From Rhodospirillales bacterium (lineage in GTDB: Bacteria; Pseudomonadota; Alphaproteobacteria; Rhodospirillales; JASLLZ01): a DNA stretch of 33,986 bases. The translations under genes were made by a program, and so were the position numbers. The stretch lies in the NCBI GenBank assembly GCA_030746775.1, contig JASLLZ010000023.1, forward strand, positions 1-33,986. The letters run 5' to 3'. The notes below the pieces were generated by a model. The model was not told the DNA's origin. It made no database searches and saw only the letters and a program-made list of their open reading frames with translations. Below, in pieces: positions 25,661 to 33,643 of the stretch. Numbering within the stretch: the stretch's first letter is position 1; the number at the start of each line of letters is the position of its first letter.

Positions 25661-26571
25661 GGTTCGTTGGCGTGTTCGCCTGCCCTAACGAGCTTCTCGC
25701 GATAGGCGATATAGACGACGGCGGCGAAGATCACGGTGCCGCCGAGCCAGGTCCAGGCGTCCGGAACCTCGGCGAAGGCGAGATAGCCGATGATCGCCGA
25801 CCACACCAGCTTGGTAAAATCGAGCGGCATAACCGCCGTGATGTCGACCGCCTTGACGGCCTCGGCGAAGGCCAGATGGGCCAGGCTTCCTATGGCGCCA
25901 ATTGCCGCCATCCACGCCACTTGGGTCCAACTCGGAGTTTGCCAGACCGAAAGCGCCAGAAGAAATGTCGCCGGCGTGGTGAATAACATGGCGTAGATGG
26001 AAATCGTCGTGCTCGATTCGGTACGGGTCAGGGATTTGATCACGATCAGCCCCGTCGCGTAGCCGAGCGATGACACCAAGACGAGGATGGCACCGAGGTC
26101 GAGGGCGACGAAGCCGGGACGCAGGATGATCATGGTGCCGGTAAAACCGACGACCAGGGCGGTGATGCGCCTGGCGCGGATGGCCTCGCCCAACAGGGCC
26201 ACCGCCAGGATGGTGGCGAACAGGGGTGCCGTAAAGCCGAGCGCCGCCACCTTGGCCAGGGGCACCAGACTGATGGCGGTGAAAAACAGCGTCATGGACA
26301 CCACGTTGAGGCCGCCGCGCAGAAGGTGCATGGCGGGGCGGCGCGTCCTCAACGGTTCGATGCCGTGGCGGATGAAGACCGGGGCGAAGGCCAGCAAGCC
26401 GAACAGGCTGCGGAAGAAGGCTATTTCAAGCGGATGCAAGTCGGCCGACAGGTGGCGGATAATCGCGTTCATGGCGGCGAAAGCAAAAGCGCAGGCAAGC
26501 ATGTACACCATGCCCAGCTGGGTATTCGGGGCGCCGCCGGGGTTTCTGCTGGTCGCGGTGCGTGGGCTCAT
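25657..26571 (-). CDS. DMT-superfamily (EamA) transporter
   Basis: A 304-residue transporter with about ten helices in two EamA repeats (HPLEIAFFRSLFGLLAFAPV in the first; VMPLDFTKLVWSAIIGYLAFAE in the second). The ORF is open to 27132, but the ATG at 26571 places a short tail before the first helix (MVYMLACAFAFAAMNAII), as is usual. It resembles riboflavin- or S-adenosylmethionine-type EamA carriers in general layout only, and the substrate is unknown. Its stop overlaps the stop of maeB by four bases. It is divergent from the permease pair at 26719. Confidence 0.83.
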   Translation of the reverse strand: MSPRTATSRNPGGAPNTQLGMVYMLACAFAFAAMNAIIRHLSADLHPLEIAFFRSLFGLLAFAPVFIRHGIEPLRTRRPAMHLLRGGLNVVSMTLFFTAISLVPLAKVAALGFTAPLFATILAVALLGEAIRARRITALVVGFTGTMIILRPGFVALDLGAILVLVSSLGYATGLIVIKSLTRTESSTTISIYAMLFTTPATFLLALSVWQTPSWTQVAWMAAIGAIGSLAHLAFAEAVKAVDITAVMPLDFTKLVWSAIIGYLAFAEVPDAWTWLGGTVIFAAVVYIAYREKLVRAGEHANEP

Positions 26572-26718
26572 GACGGGAATGGGCGAAGTCCTTTTCCGCG
26601 CATTGTGACAGGTTGGGCGGCGGTCGTCTCGTGCGCGGTTGTCGCGGCGGCACATGATTTGAACACGCCCTGCAAACGGCGTATGACATCCATGATCAGA
26701 GATAAGGAAATCCGCCCG

Positions 26719-27267
26719 ATGGCAGATGGCGAAAAACCGGTCCGCAAACGGTCGAGCGAGAGCCGGTCTCTCGTCATTCTGGCGCTCCTGGTCGGTGCCG
26801 CCGGGCTGCTGTGCTACGCGATCAAGGGAACCGACGGCGTCGTCGCTTCGCTCCAAGGCGACTTGGCTCTTCTCGCCGTTATGGTGCCGAGGATGATCGT
26901 GGCGCTTGCCATCGCCGGGCTGGTTCAGGTCCTGGTGCCGAAGGACCTGGTCGGTCGGTGGTTGGGCGACGCCAGTGGCTATCGGGGATACATTTTGGCC
27001 ACGGCGGCGGGCATGTTGACGCCGGGCGGCCCGATGCTGTCCTTTCCCCTGGTTCTTGCCCTCAAGGCGGCGGGCGCCAACACGCCGGCCCTGATCACCT
27101 ATCTGACCTCGTGGGCGTTGCTTGGGGTGCATCGCATTGTAATGTGGGAAATTCCCCTGTTCGGCACGGAATTCGCCGTCGTGCGATACCTCGTCTCCCT
27201 ACCCATGCCAATCCTGGCCGGGCTGATAACGACGGCCCTGATCGCCAGGATGAAGCCCTTGTCATAG
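26719..27267 (+). CDS. Half-size membrane permease, subunit 1 (COG0701-like)
   Basis: A 182-residue protein with a basic cytoplasmic tail and about four or five helices. Its core reads VPKDLVGRWLG, GMLTPGGPMLSFPLVLALK, then TYLTSWALLGVHRIVMWEIPL. It is clearly homologous to the next gene product over the same segments. The TP..P..SFPL and GA..P....L.SW.LL patterns resemble one half of the predicted permeases of COG0701 (DUF318/YraQ/ArsP-type), normally about 300-350 residues with two such halves. Start chosen at 26719 (AAGGAA upstream); 26683 and 26692 are alternatives. Probably a heterodimer with the following gene. Substrate unknown. Confidence 0.65.
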   Translation: MADGEKPVRKRSSESRSLVILALLVGAAGLLCYAIKGTDGVVASLQGDLALLAVMVPRMIVALAIAGLVQVLVPKDLVGRWLGDASGYRGYILATAAGMLTPGGPMLSFPLVLALKAAGANTPALITYLTSWALLGVHRIVMWEIPLFGTEFAVVRYLVSLPMPILAGLITTALIARMKPLS

Positions 27268-27275
27268 GAAACGTG

Positions 27276-27782
27276 ATGTCATTCGTGCCCGACCTGCCGA
27301 CAATATTTCTTGTGCTTTTGGCCGTCGTCCTTTTCGCTGTTGCCGCCGTCAAAGGGGAAGGGCGGCTCGGCGAGGCCTTCAAGGCGACGGCAAAGCTGCT
27401 CGGCATGGTTGGCTTTCGCTTGCCCCTGGCCCTCATGCTGGCCGGCTTCCTCAGTCAGGTCATGCCCAGCGACTTGGTGGGGAACTCGATCGGTGCCGAG
27501 ACGGGACTAACGGGCGTTGTAATCGCCTCGTTGGTCGGCGGCCTGGTGCCGAGCGGCCCCTTCGTTTCTTTTCCCATCGCCCTGACATTGTTCAAGTCGG
27601 GCGCCGGCATTCCGCAATTGATCGCTTTCATCAGCGGTTGGGGAATCTTTGCCCTCCACCGCGTCCTGATTTACGAATGGCCGCTCATGGGCCTGCGTTT
27701 CACGGCGCTGAGGTTTGCCGCCTCAATCCTGGTGCCGCCCCTGACCGGTTTGCTGGCCATGGCGCTTTTGGAGGTCTATTAG
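27276..27782 (+). CDS. Half-size membrane permease, subunit 2 (COG0701-like)
   Basis: A 168-residue protein with about four or five helices, eight bases downstream of its partner. Its SQVMPSDLVGNSIG, GGLVPSGPFVSFPIALTLFK and SGWGIFALHRVLIYEWPL segments align with VPKDLVGRWLG, TPGGPMLSFPLVLALK and TSWALLGVHRIVMWEIPL of subunit 1. The shared W-x3-LHR/VHR motif suggests a conserved functional site on each half. It lies 38 bases ahead of the homocysteine-methyltransferase-like gene, which may be cotranscribed. Confidence 0.65.
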   Translation: MSFVPDLPTIFLVLLAVVLFAVAAVKGEGRLGEAFKATAKLLGMVGFRLPLALMLAGFLSQVMPSDLVGNSIGAETGLTGVVIASLVGGLVPSGPFVSFPIALTLFKSGAGIPQLIAFISGWGIFALHRVLIYEWPLMGLRFTALRFAASILVPPLTGLLAMALLEVY

Positions 27783-27820
27783 TTGACCGCGAAGGACTTT
27801 GAAGCAACGGGCACAAGCCG

Positions 27821-28687
27821 ATGACAGTGTTACTGGACGGCGGAATGGGGGTGGAGTTGACCGCGCGCGGGTTCAACGCCGACGCCAAGGTTGCCGGTCA
27901 TGCCCTCATCGAATCGCCCTCGGTGATATGCGATGTCCACCGCGAGTTCATCGCCGCCGGGGCGGAAGTGATCACGACCTGGAACTATGCGATAACACCG
28001 TATCGCCTGGCGCTCTCCGATCTGCGCGGCAGGCTTGGGGAGATCACGCGCATTGCGGTCGAAATGGCGAACGAGGCGCGCGGAGGGAAGGCGGGCGTGC
28101 GCGTGGCCGGCTCCTTGCCACCTTTGCGCGCGAGCTATGAGCCCAACACCCAGGATCCCGCCTCCATGGCCGAAGAATACGCCGAAATTGCCGGTCATCT
28201 GGCGCCGGGGGTGGACCTCTTCATTTGCGAGACCATGGCAAGCGCGGGTGAAGCCCGGGCCGCGGCCGGCGCCGCCCAGGGCCATGGCAAGCCGGTCTGG
28301 GTCTCTTGGACGCTCAGGGACGAGTGTGACGGCCTGTTGCGCAGCGGCGAGACGGTGGACGCGGCCTTGGCCGCCTTGGACGGGATAGCGGTCGAAGCCG
28401 TGCTGTTCAACTGCTGTGACGCGGCCGCCATTACCGACGCCATGCCACACTTGCGGGCCAAGACGAAGCGGACCATCGGCGCCTATGCCAATGCCTTAAT
28501 GCCAATTGCCAAGGATTGGAAGCGCGACGGCAATGTCCTGCGCGAATTCCGCGACGTCACGCCCGAGGATTACGCCCACATCGTGGGCCAATGGCGCGCC
28601 GCGGGCGCCGAAATCGTGGGCGGATGCTGCGGCATCGGCCCGGACCACATAGCGCGCCTGCGCGAGGAATTGAGCCGCGAGGGATAA
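27821..28687 (+). CDS. Homocysteine S-methyltransferase family protein
   Basis: A 288-residue barrel protein of the MmuM/BHMT (Pfam S-methyl_trans) type. It begins LLDGGMGVEL and carries the zinc cysteines in FNCCD (198-199) and GGCCG (269-270). Family members move a methyl group from S-methylmethionine, betaine or related donors to homocysteine or another thiol. The preceding permease pair may import the methyl donor, an inference from gene order. Many alphaproteobacterial relatives of this short type have unknown donors. All three zinc-site cysteines appear present. Confidence 0.85.
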   Translation: MTVLLDGGMGVELTARGFNADAKVAGHALIESPSVICDVHREFIAAGAEVITTWNYAITPYRLALSDLRGRLGEITRIAVEMANEARGGKAGVRVAGSLPPLRASYEPNTQDPASMAEEYAEIAGHLAPGVDLFICETMASAGEARAAAGAAQGHGKPVWVSWTLRDECDGLLRSGETVDAALAALDGIAVEAVLFNCCDAAAITDAMPHLRAKTKRTIGAYANALMPIAKDWKRDGNVLREFRDVTPEDYAHIVGQWRAAGAEIVGGCCGIGPDHIARLREELSREG

Positions 28688-28711
28688 GAGACGCCAAACG
28701 TTACGCCCGCC

Positions 28712-29521
28712 TCAACTGCCCACCCGAAGCGGCGAGACCATGGCGCGGAGCGCCGCGACGACGCTGGGCGCGACGATCCGGCTGGTGCCTCCTTTTGGGC
28801 CGCCGCTGGGCCGGTTCCATGCCGTCAGATCCAACTTGATGACATCGGAGTCGAGTTCGATGCGCATTGCCGATCCGGTCGCGTCCGGATCGACCCACAG
28901 ATCGACCAGGGTTTCGTCGAGACCGGGGCCGGCAAGGGCGAGCGCCGCCGCCACGTTCAGGTGGCGCGAAAAGGTCGTGGTGGCCTCGCGCGCCGTACCG
29001 GCGAAGATCAGCACGGGCTCTTCGGGCGGTGTCGAGAAGTCGAAACCCTGGGCGAGAACGTAGTCCGAGCGCGCCAGGCGGTCGGGCCGGAAACGCGCCA
29101 CCAGCTTGACCGAGTTTATGCCGCCTTCACGGGCGCCGCGAACGGTATCGAGACCGGGCAGGGCGCCGGTGGCGAGCTGAATGCGGCCGCCGTGGGCCTC
29201 GGCCAAATCGATGAGATCGGAATGGGTGGCAAGGGCGCTGGGACTGACCGACACCAGGGTCTTGCCGGCCATGAGGGTAGGCTCGGCGATTTCCCGGAAG
29301 GCGGCGGCGGGCGCGCACTCGACGACCACGTCGGCGTGGGTCGGTAGCTCGGCGACGGGCACGACCAGGGGCGCGGGCTCCAGGCCGGAGCTCGACCGGC
29401 GCGCCTTGTTCAAATCGCGGGCCGAGATCGCCGTCAACCGGATGGCCGCAATGCCGTCTTCCGTCAAGTGCCCGGCGACACTTTGCCCAACGGTGCCGAA
29501 ACCGGCCAGGGCAACCCGCAT
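28712..29521 (-). CDS. Aspartate dehydrogenase-like protein (NadX/DUF108 family)
   Basis: A 269-residue oxidoreductase. The Rossmann motif is VALAGFGTVGQS at the very N-terminus. The central SALATHSDLIDLAEAHGGRI and TGALPGLDTVRGAREGGINSV, and the late NVAAALALAGPGLDETLVDLWVDPD, follow the aspartate dehydrogenase family. These enzymes interconvert aspartate and iminoaspartate/oxaloacetate with NAD(P). The segment after VDPDATG reads SAMRIE where many members have N-x-HE, so the catalytic histidine may be absent. ATG at 29521 is chosen because the Rossmann strand begins there; 29593 would overlap the upstream gene. It is the last gene of a four-gene operon and lacks nadA or nadC nearby. Confidence 0.75.
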   Translation of the reverse strand: MRVALAGFGTVGQSVAGHLTEDGIAAIRLTAISARDLNKARRSSSGLEPAPLVVPVAELPTHADVVVECAPAAAFREIAEPTLMAGKTLVSVSPSALATHSDLIDLAEAHGGRIQLATGALPGLDTVRGAREGGINSVKLVARFRPDRLARSDYVLAQGFDFSTPPEEPVLIFAGTAREATTTFSRHLNVAAALALAGPGLDETLVDLWVDPDATGSAMRIELDSDVIKLDLTAWNRPSGGPKGGTSRIVAPSVVAALRAMVSPLRVGS

Positions 29522-29558
29522 CGGCTTGCCCCGAGAGTAGATCATGGCCGGCATGGAA

Positions 29559-30953
29559 TTACGTCCCCGCCGGCTGACCGAGCAACTTGGCATAGCCGGA
29601 CAGCGAGGGGGCCTCGGGCAGCCCGGCGATACAGGCGAGGAGTGCCTCGACCCGATCCGGCGGCGCGACGGTCGAGGCCAGGGTGGTGAACTTGGCGACC
29701 AGGTCTTCCTCGCTCAAGGGTGATTCCGGGTAGCCTCGTGCGATGTCGTTGCGCCGGGTAAACGAGCGTCCGTCGCGGGTGGTGACTTCAACAATGGTGG
29801 CGTAGAAATCGGGGAACAGCCCTTCCAATTCTTCGTCGTCGGGGATCACGGTGACGCGCTTGCTGAGCTCGGCAACGGCGGGGTCGGTCAGCCGCCGGTC
29901 ATCGAAGAAAACGCCGACGCGGACCTCGCGGTCGGCTACGGCGACGGGCAGGATGTATTGGGCCGAGTGGCTTCTCAGCGGATTGTCGTCGATGCAGTGG
30001 ACGCCCGAGCGCGGGAAACGCATGGCCAGGCTTTCGATGTCGCCGGGTGCCAGGTCCTCTTCGCGCACCAGGCCGATGAGGGCGTCGAGGCCCGGATGGA
30101 GGAAGGAGACGCTTGAATAGGGCTTGATGGCCAGTTCCATGATGCCGTCCCATTTCTCTCCCAGGTCGGCGGTCAGCAAGTCCGGGTTTGGGGCGCGGCT
30201 GAAGGCGTGGAAAATCGTATGACCATGATCGAAGATGGCCATGGGCCCACCGAAGCCGGATGCGGCGAGCAGGGCCGCGGTAACGCCGTTTCGTGCCGCC
30301 ATGCCCATTTGGAAGGGCCTGGCGTTTTCGGTCGGATCGCTTTCCCAGGCCATCATGCCCGAGGCCTGACAGCCGGCCAGGCCGAAGGCGCGAACCATGG
30401 CTTGCGCCTCAAGGCCAAGCAGGAAACCGGCCGCGGCGGTGGCGCCGAAGGCGCCGCAGACGGCCGAGGGATGGAATCCCAATGCGTACTGCTCGGCCGG
30501 GCCGAGGGCCATGGAGGTCCGGTATTCGACCTCACAGCCCAGTGCCACGGCGGCGAGAAACTCTTTGCCCGAGGCTCCGACCCTCTCCCCGACACCAAGC
30601 GCCACCGGCCCCATGATGGCGATGGGGTGAAGGATTCCTTCCGGATGGTGAGGCTCCATGTCGCAGGCGTAACCCATGGTGCCGTTGGCCAGGGCCGCGT
30701 TGACGCAGTCGGTCTTGGTGCCCTGGCCGATCAATGTCGATTCCGCCTTGCCGCCGTGTTCTCTGGCAAAGTCGGCAATCAGCCGGCCGGTGGAGTATTC
30801 GGGGTTGGCCGCCGCCAGCAAGGCTCCCGCCCCGTCGCGGACCAAAAGCAAGGTCATGTCCCCGACTTCATCGGGCAGGGCATCGGGCCGGAAGGTGCCG
30901 ATGAATTCGGCAAGGGCCTGGGTCAATGGGGCCCGTTCACTGGTATCTGGCAT
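29559..30953 (-). CDS. MmgE/PrpD family protein (second copy)
   Basis: A 464-residue MmgE/PrpD protein, clearly different from the one at 21775. N-terminal helical domain with NGTMGYACDMEPHHPEG near residue 90 (the usual H..D.DD region altered to C..DMEPHH), FGATAAAGFLLGLEAQ, then a KPYSSVSFLHPGLDALIGL segment and the smaller second domain. The fold dehydrates or isomerises hydroxy-acids. In this operon it sits between a secreted protein and an aspartate-dehydrogenase-like protein, so its substrate is probably a product of amino-acid-derived catabolism. AAAGGACA precedes the ATG at 30953. Confidence 0.85.
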   Translation of the reverse strand: MPDTSERAPLTQALAEFIGTFRPDALPDEVGDMTLLLVRDGAGALLAAANPEYSTGRLIADFAREHGGKAESTLIGQGTKTDCVNAALANGTMGYACDMEPHHPEGILHPIAIMGPVALGVGERVGASGKEFLAAVALGCEVEYRTSMALGPAEQYALGFHPSAVCGAFGATAAAGFLLGLEAQAMVRAFGLAGCQASGMMAWESDPTENARPFQMGMAARNGVTAALLAASGFGGPMAIFDHGHTIFHAFSRAPNPDLLTADLGEKWDGIMELAIKPYSSVSFLHPGLDALIGLVREEDLAPGDIESLAMRFPRSGVHCIDDNPLRSHSAQYILPVAVADREVRVGVFFDDRRLTDPAVAELSKRVTVIPDDEELEGLFPDFYATIVEVTTRDGRSFTRRNDIARGYPESPLSEEDLVAKFTTLASTVAPPDRVEALLACIAGLPEAPSLSGYAKLLGQPAGT

Positions 30954-30998
30954 GGCTTGTCCTTTCCACCGGTATGTCGAGCCCCGGAGTCCGCGCGG

Positions 30999-31541
30999 TC
31001 AGTCCGGTAGCTGGCCCTGGATATAGGGAAGCAAGATGTTGTTGTGAATGTTGGAGCGAATTTCATGGAACTTTTGCCGCGGCGGGGCGCCCTCGACCAG
31101 GATCGGCGGAAAGACGACCTTCGACTCGCCTAGTTTCTCCAAGCCGAAATACAAAGCCCCCTCCGACATCTTCTTGGCCACCAACGCCCACATCTCCACC
31201 TCGGCTTGTTTGTTGTCGTACTGGCGGTTGGCGAGACTGGAAATCGCGCCCAGCATCGGATCCAGATGTTGACGCACCGACCACAGGGTCTGATCCGGAC
31301 CTTCCATCAGGGTGCGGAAGCGCATTATGTCGCCGCCCGCCAGCGCCTCCTTGGTCTCCTTTTCGATGCGCGCCCGGTCTTCGACGCTCAAGGCCGGCAG
31401 CCGTTTTTCGATCGCCGTCACCTGACCGAGAAGGTATTGGGCCAACTTGTCACGCGCGGTGCCGCCAAGGGGCACATCGGCCTGGGCCGGAATCGCTAAC
31501 CCAAGAACGACCAAAAAGATGGGCAGGATTGTTCGTAGCAT
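30999..31541 (-). CDS. Secreted protein of unknown function (180 residues)
   Basis: A Sec signal peptide (MLRTILPIFLVVLGLAIPAQA, cleavage after about residue 21) leads into a mostly helical, charged mature domain: AQYLLGQVTAIEKRLPALS, then EVEMWALVAKKMSEG, ending SNIHNNILLPYIQGQLPD. No cysteines and no lipobox are present, so it should be soluble in the periplasm. I do not recognise the family. It lies 18 bases behind the M24 gene and 45 before the second MmgE/PrpD gene, so it is part of that operon, perhaps as a periplasmic binding or assembly factor. Confidence 0.65.
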   Translation of the reverse strand: MLRTILPIFLVVLGLAIPAQADVPLGGTARDKLAQYLLGQVTAIEKRLPALSVEDRARIEKETKEALAGGDIMRFRTLMEGPDQTLWSVRQHLDPMLGAISSLANRQYDNKQAEVEMWALVAKKMSEGALYFGLEKLGESKVVFPPILVEGAPPRQKFHEIRSNIHNNILLPYIQGQLPD

Positions 31542-31559
31542 GGGAGACTCGGCGGGTGG

Positions 31560-32732
31560 TCAGGATTTGTGGAACAACTGGCGCGGAAAATCGGCGAAGG
31601 TCTCGGCGCCGTTCTCTCCGACACGGAACGACTCACTGATTACGATTGACCATTCGTCCTTCCAGATGGCCGGGATGCAGTGCAGCGTCATGTTCTCCTC
31701 GAGCACCGTCTTGTCGCCCGGGCGCAGGCTGACCGTGAGTTCGCCCCAGGTCGGCGGATAACCGATCCCGACCGGATAGCCGATGCGCGATTCCTTGACG
31801 ATACCGTACTTGGCGATGACCCGCGACCACGCCGCCTCCACGTCCTCGCAGGTGACGCCAGGCTTGACCGCGTCAAGGGCCGCGTTGAGGCCTTCGACGA
31901 CGACTTTGGCGGTGTCCTTCATATCGTCCGGCGGATCGCCCAGGTAAACCGTTCGTGACAAAGGCGCGTGGTAGCGATAGCGGCACCCGCCGAGTTCCAG
32001 GTTGGTCACCTCACCGACGCGGTGGACGTCGTCGGCCCAGGCCAGGTGCGGCGCCTTGGCCCACTTGCCGGTGGGCGCGTTGGGGGGCTTGCAGGTGTAG
32101 TCGCCGGGAAAGTCCTGGGTGCCGCGGATCTGAGTCTCATAGAGGGTGGCCATGGGGTCGCACTGGCGCACCCCGGGTTCGATGGCGTCGATGGTGGCCT
32201 GCATGGTCTTTTCCGCGATCTTGCCGGCCTCGGCCATGAAGGTCAGTTCCTGGGGCGACTTGACCATTCGCACCCAGTTGACCAGCAGATCGGCGTCCTT
32301 GAACGTCGCGTTGGGCAGGTGGCGGCGCAATTCCTCGTAGCACCGCGCGGTGAAATAATAGGCGTCCATCTCGACGCCCAGCGACCCTCTGTCCCAACCC
32401 TTCTCGTTGAGGATTTCGGCCATGAACTGCATGGGATGCTGTGTCGCCGAGGCGACGTAGCCATCGGTGTAGCCACGGATATTCTCTTTTTTCATGAATA
32501 CCGTGAAGTCGGCGCCGATGGCGTCCATGTCGCGCCCCGCCCAGATCGGTTCCTCGGCATCAAGGGCCAGGATCACCATCTGGTGGACGTAGAACGACCA
32601 GCCGTCGTAGCCGGTCAGGTAGTACATGTTGGCCGGGCTGGTCACCAATAAAACGTCTATACCCGCCTTTTCCATGCGCGCCTTGGTTTTGGCGACCCGC
32701 TGTAGATATTCCGCACGTTCGAACAGAGCCAC
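31560..32732 (-). CDS. M24-family peptidase-like hydrolase, ectoine hydrolase (DoeA/EutD)-like
   Basis: A 390-residue creatinase-fold protein. The N-terminal domain holds SPANMYYLTGYDGWSFYVHQ (32-51), close to ectoine hydrolases. The C-terminal pita-bread domain holds TNLELGG (243-249), RYHAPLSRTVYLG (253-265) and a final ISESFRV. The five metal ligands of classical M24 peptidases (D, D, H, E, E) are not conserved: the first two positions are Glu246 and His255, and GHG and EPG motifs are absent. DoeA-type enzymes, which open the ectoine ring, deviate in the same region. Start is GTG at 32732 with GGGAGGA upstream. First gene of a four-gene operon; no doeB deacetylase is present, so ectoine itself is uncertain as substrate. 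Confidence 0.8.
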   Translation of the reverse strand: MALFERAEYLQRVAKTKARMEKAGIDVLLVTSPANMYYLTGYDGWSFYVHQMVILALDAEEPIWAGRDMDAIGADFTVFMKKENIRGYTDGYVASATQHPMQFMAEILNEKGWDRGSLGVEMDAYYFTARCYEELRRHLPNATFKDADLLVNWVRMVKSPQELTFMAEAGKIAEKTMQATIDAIEPGVRQCDPMATLYETQIRGTQDFPGDYTCKPPNAPTGKWAKAPHLAWADDVHRVGEVTNLELGGCRYRYHAPLSRTVYLGDPPDDMKDTAKVVVEGLNAALDAVKPGVTCEDVEAAWSRVIAKYGIVKESRIGYPVGIGYPPTWGELTVSLRPGDKTVLEENMTLHCIPAIWKDEWSIVISESFRVGENGAETFADFPRQLFHKS

Positions 32733-32886
32733 GCAATCCTCCCACTGATCAGTTTGTCGTGCCGTCAGACCTTCCCACTCTATGCCTTATCGGATCATGG
32801 GGCACAAGGGCGGGCGGGGCTGTTATTCCTCGGTTCCACCCCTATATAGGAATTTCCGCGATGGGCAAAAATCTCGCGAGCGCACG

Positions 32887-33216
32887 ATGGCCGAACCGGA
32901 CGAAGATATCATCGCTACCCTAAGCCGCGGGTTTATCTCCGATGCGGCGGCTCGGCTGGAGGCCATGGATGGCGCGCTCGGCCGGTTGGCAAACCCGCCG
33001 CCGGCGCCCCAATGCGAGGATGCCAAGAATCTTCTGCGGTTCGAATCCCACAGGTTACGCGGCTCTGGAGCCTCCTTCGGTTTTCCCGAGATTACGCGGC
33101 TTGCCGGTCAGATGGAGGACTACCTGGAAGGATCTGGAAGTGACGTCGCGGTGCTTGGCCGTTTGATGGGCGCGCTCAGGTCCGCCGTGACGGGGGACGA
33201 CGACCCCAAGCCGTGA
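32887..33216 (+). CDS. Stand-alone histidine phosphotransfer (HPt) protein
   Basis: A 109-residue, mostly helical protein with the HPt motif SHRLRGSGASFGFPEI, phosphorylatable His55. It follows the H-x-L-K/R-G-x4-F-G pattern. It would carry phosphoryl groups between a hybrid kinase and a response regulator. The frame is open from 32782, but the ATG at 32887 starts the domain. No kinase or regulator is adjacent; the histidine kinase at 10663 lacks a receiver domain and is not an obvious partner. The ribosome site is weak. Confidence 0.7.
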   Translation: MAEPDEDIIATLSRGFISDAAARLEAMDGALGRLANPPPAPQCEDAKNLLRFESHRLRGSGASFGFPEITRLAGQMEDYLEGSGSDVAVLGRLMGALRSAVTGDDDPKP

Positions 33217-33225
33217 ACAAGGGCG

Positions 33226-33240
33226 CGCCCGGACCGGGCG
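33226..33240 (+). terminator. Weak terminator-like hairpin after the HPt gene
   Basis: CGCCCG and CGGGCG, around three bases, form a short GC-rich stem ten bases after the HPt stop, followed by TTACTTCT. The interrupted T run makes termination possible but unproven. Confidence 0.3.
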
Positions 33241-33483
33241 TTACTTCTCGCCGGCGTCGGCCTTTTCCCAGGCGGGGCGCAGGGTATCGGTTGTCATCCA
33301 ATAATTCCTCGCGCTATGGGGTTACGGCACCCACTCGCTCGCACACATCGAAATGTTGGCGCGCCTCGGGTGCAATCCAAGGAATAAATCTCACCCTCGT
33401 TTCATAAAAAAAGGTGCCCAGGGGCGGAGGTCAATAAGCGAACTAAAACAATAAGTTAACGAAAATGTTTTGCAATAAACACG

Positions 33484-33507
33484 CATGCAAAATCAATTTG
33501 TTGCATG
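33484..33507. repeat. Inverted repeat CATGCAA-N10-TTGCATG
   Basis: A perfect 7-bp dyad (33484-33490 and 33501-33507) with a ten-base AT-rich spacer. The spacing of the half-site centres (17 bases) suits a dimeric DNA-binding protein. A third TGCAA lies at 33474 and a fourth TTGCA at 33525. It is intergenic, and which gene it would control is unclear. Confidence 0.35.
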
Positions 33508-33643
33508 GCGTTTCCCCAAACCTATTGCAACCTTGTTGACGGTTCCATCTAGGCAAATGGAAATAAATGCCACGGAGCGGGCAGCCTGTGACTTTCAGGC
33601 TACCATAAAGGTGTAGGTACGGCCGTGCTTGGAAGGCCAGCGT

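Larger units (their letters stand above)
33217..33643. other. AT-rich intergenic region
   Basis: About 427 bases without a convincing gene. From about 33400 to 33560 it is distinctly AT-rich compared with its surroundings and contains repeated TGCAA/TTGCA motifs (33474, 33486, 33501, 33526). AGCCTG and CAGGCT at 33583-33601 can form a 6-bp hairpin downstream of the minus-strand gene at 33644, but no T run follows. Confidence 0.5.

Noticed and set aside
21775-30953. Methylcitrate (propionate) pathway based on the two MmgE/PrpD genes
   Set aside because: No prpB, prpC or acnD-like gene is present and the two copies belong to separate operons with other partners.
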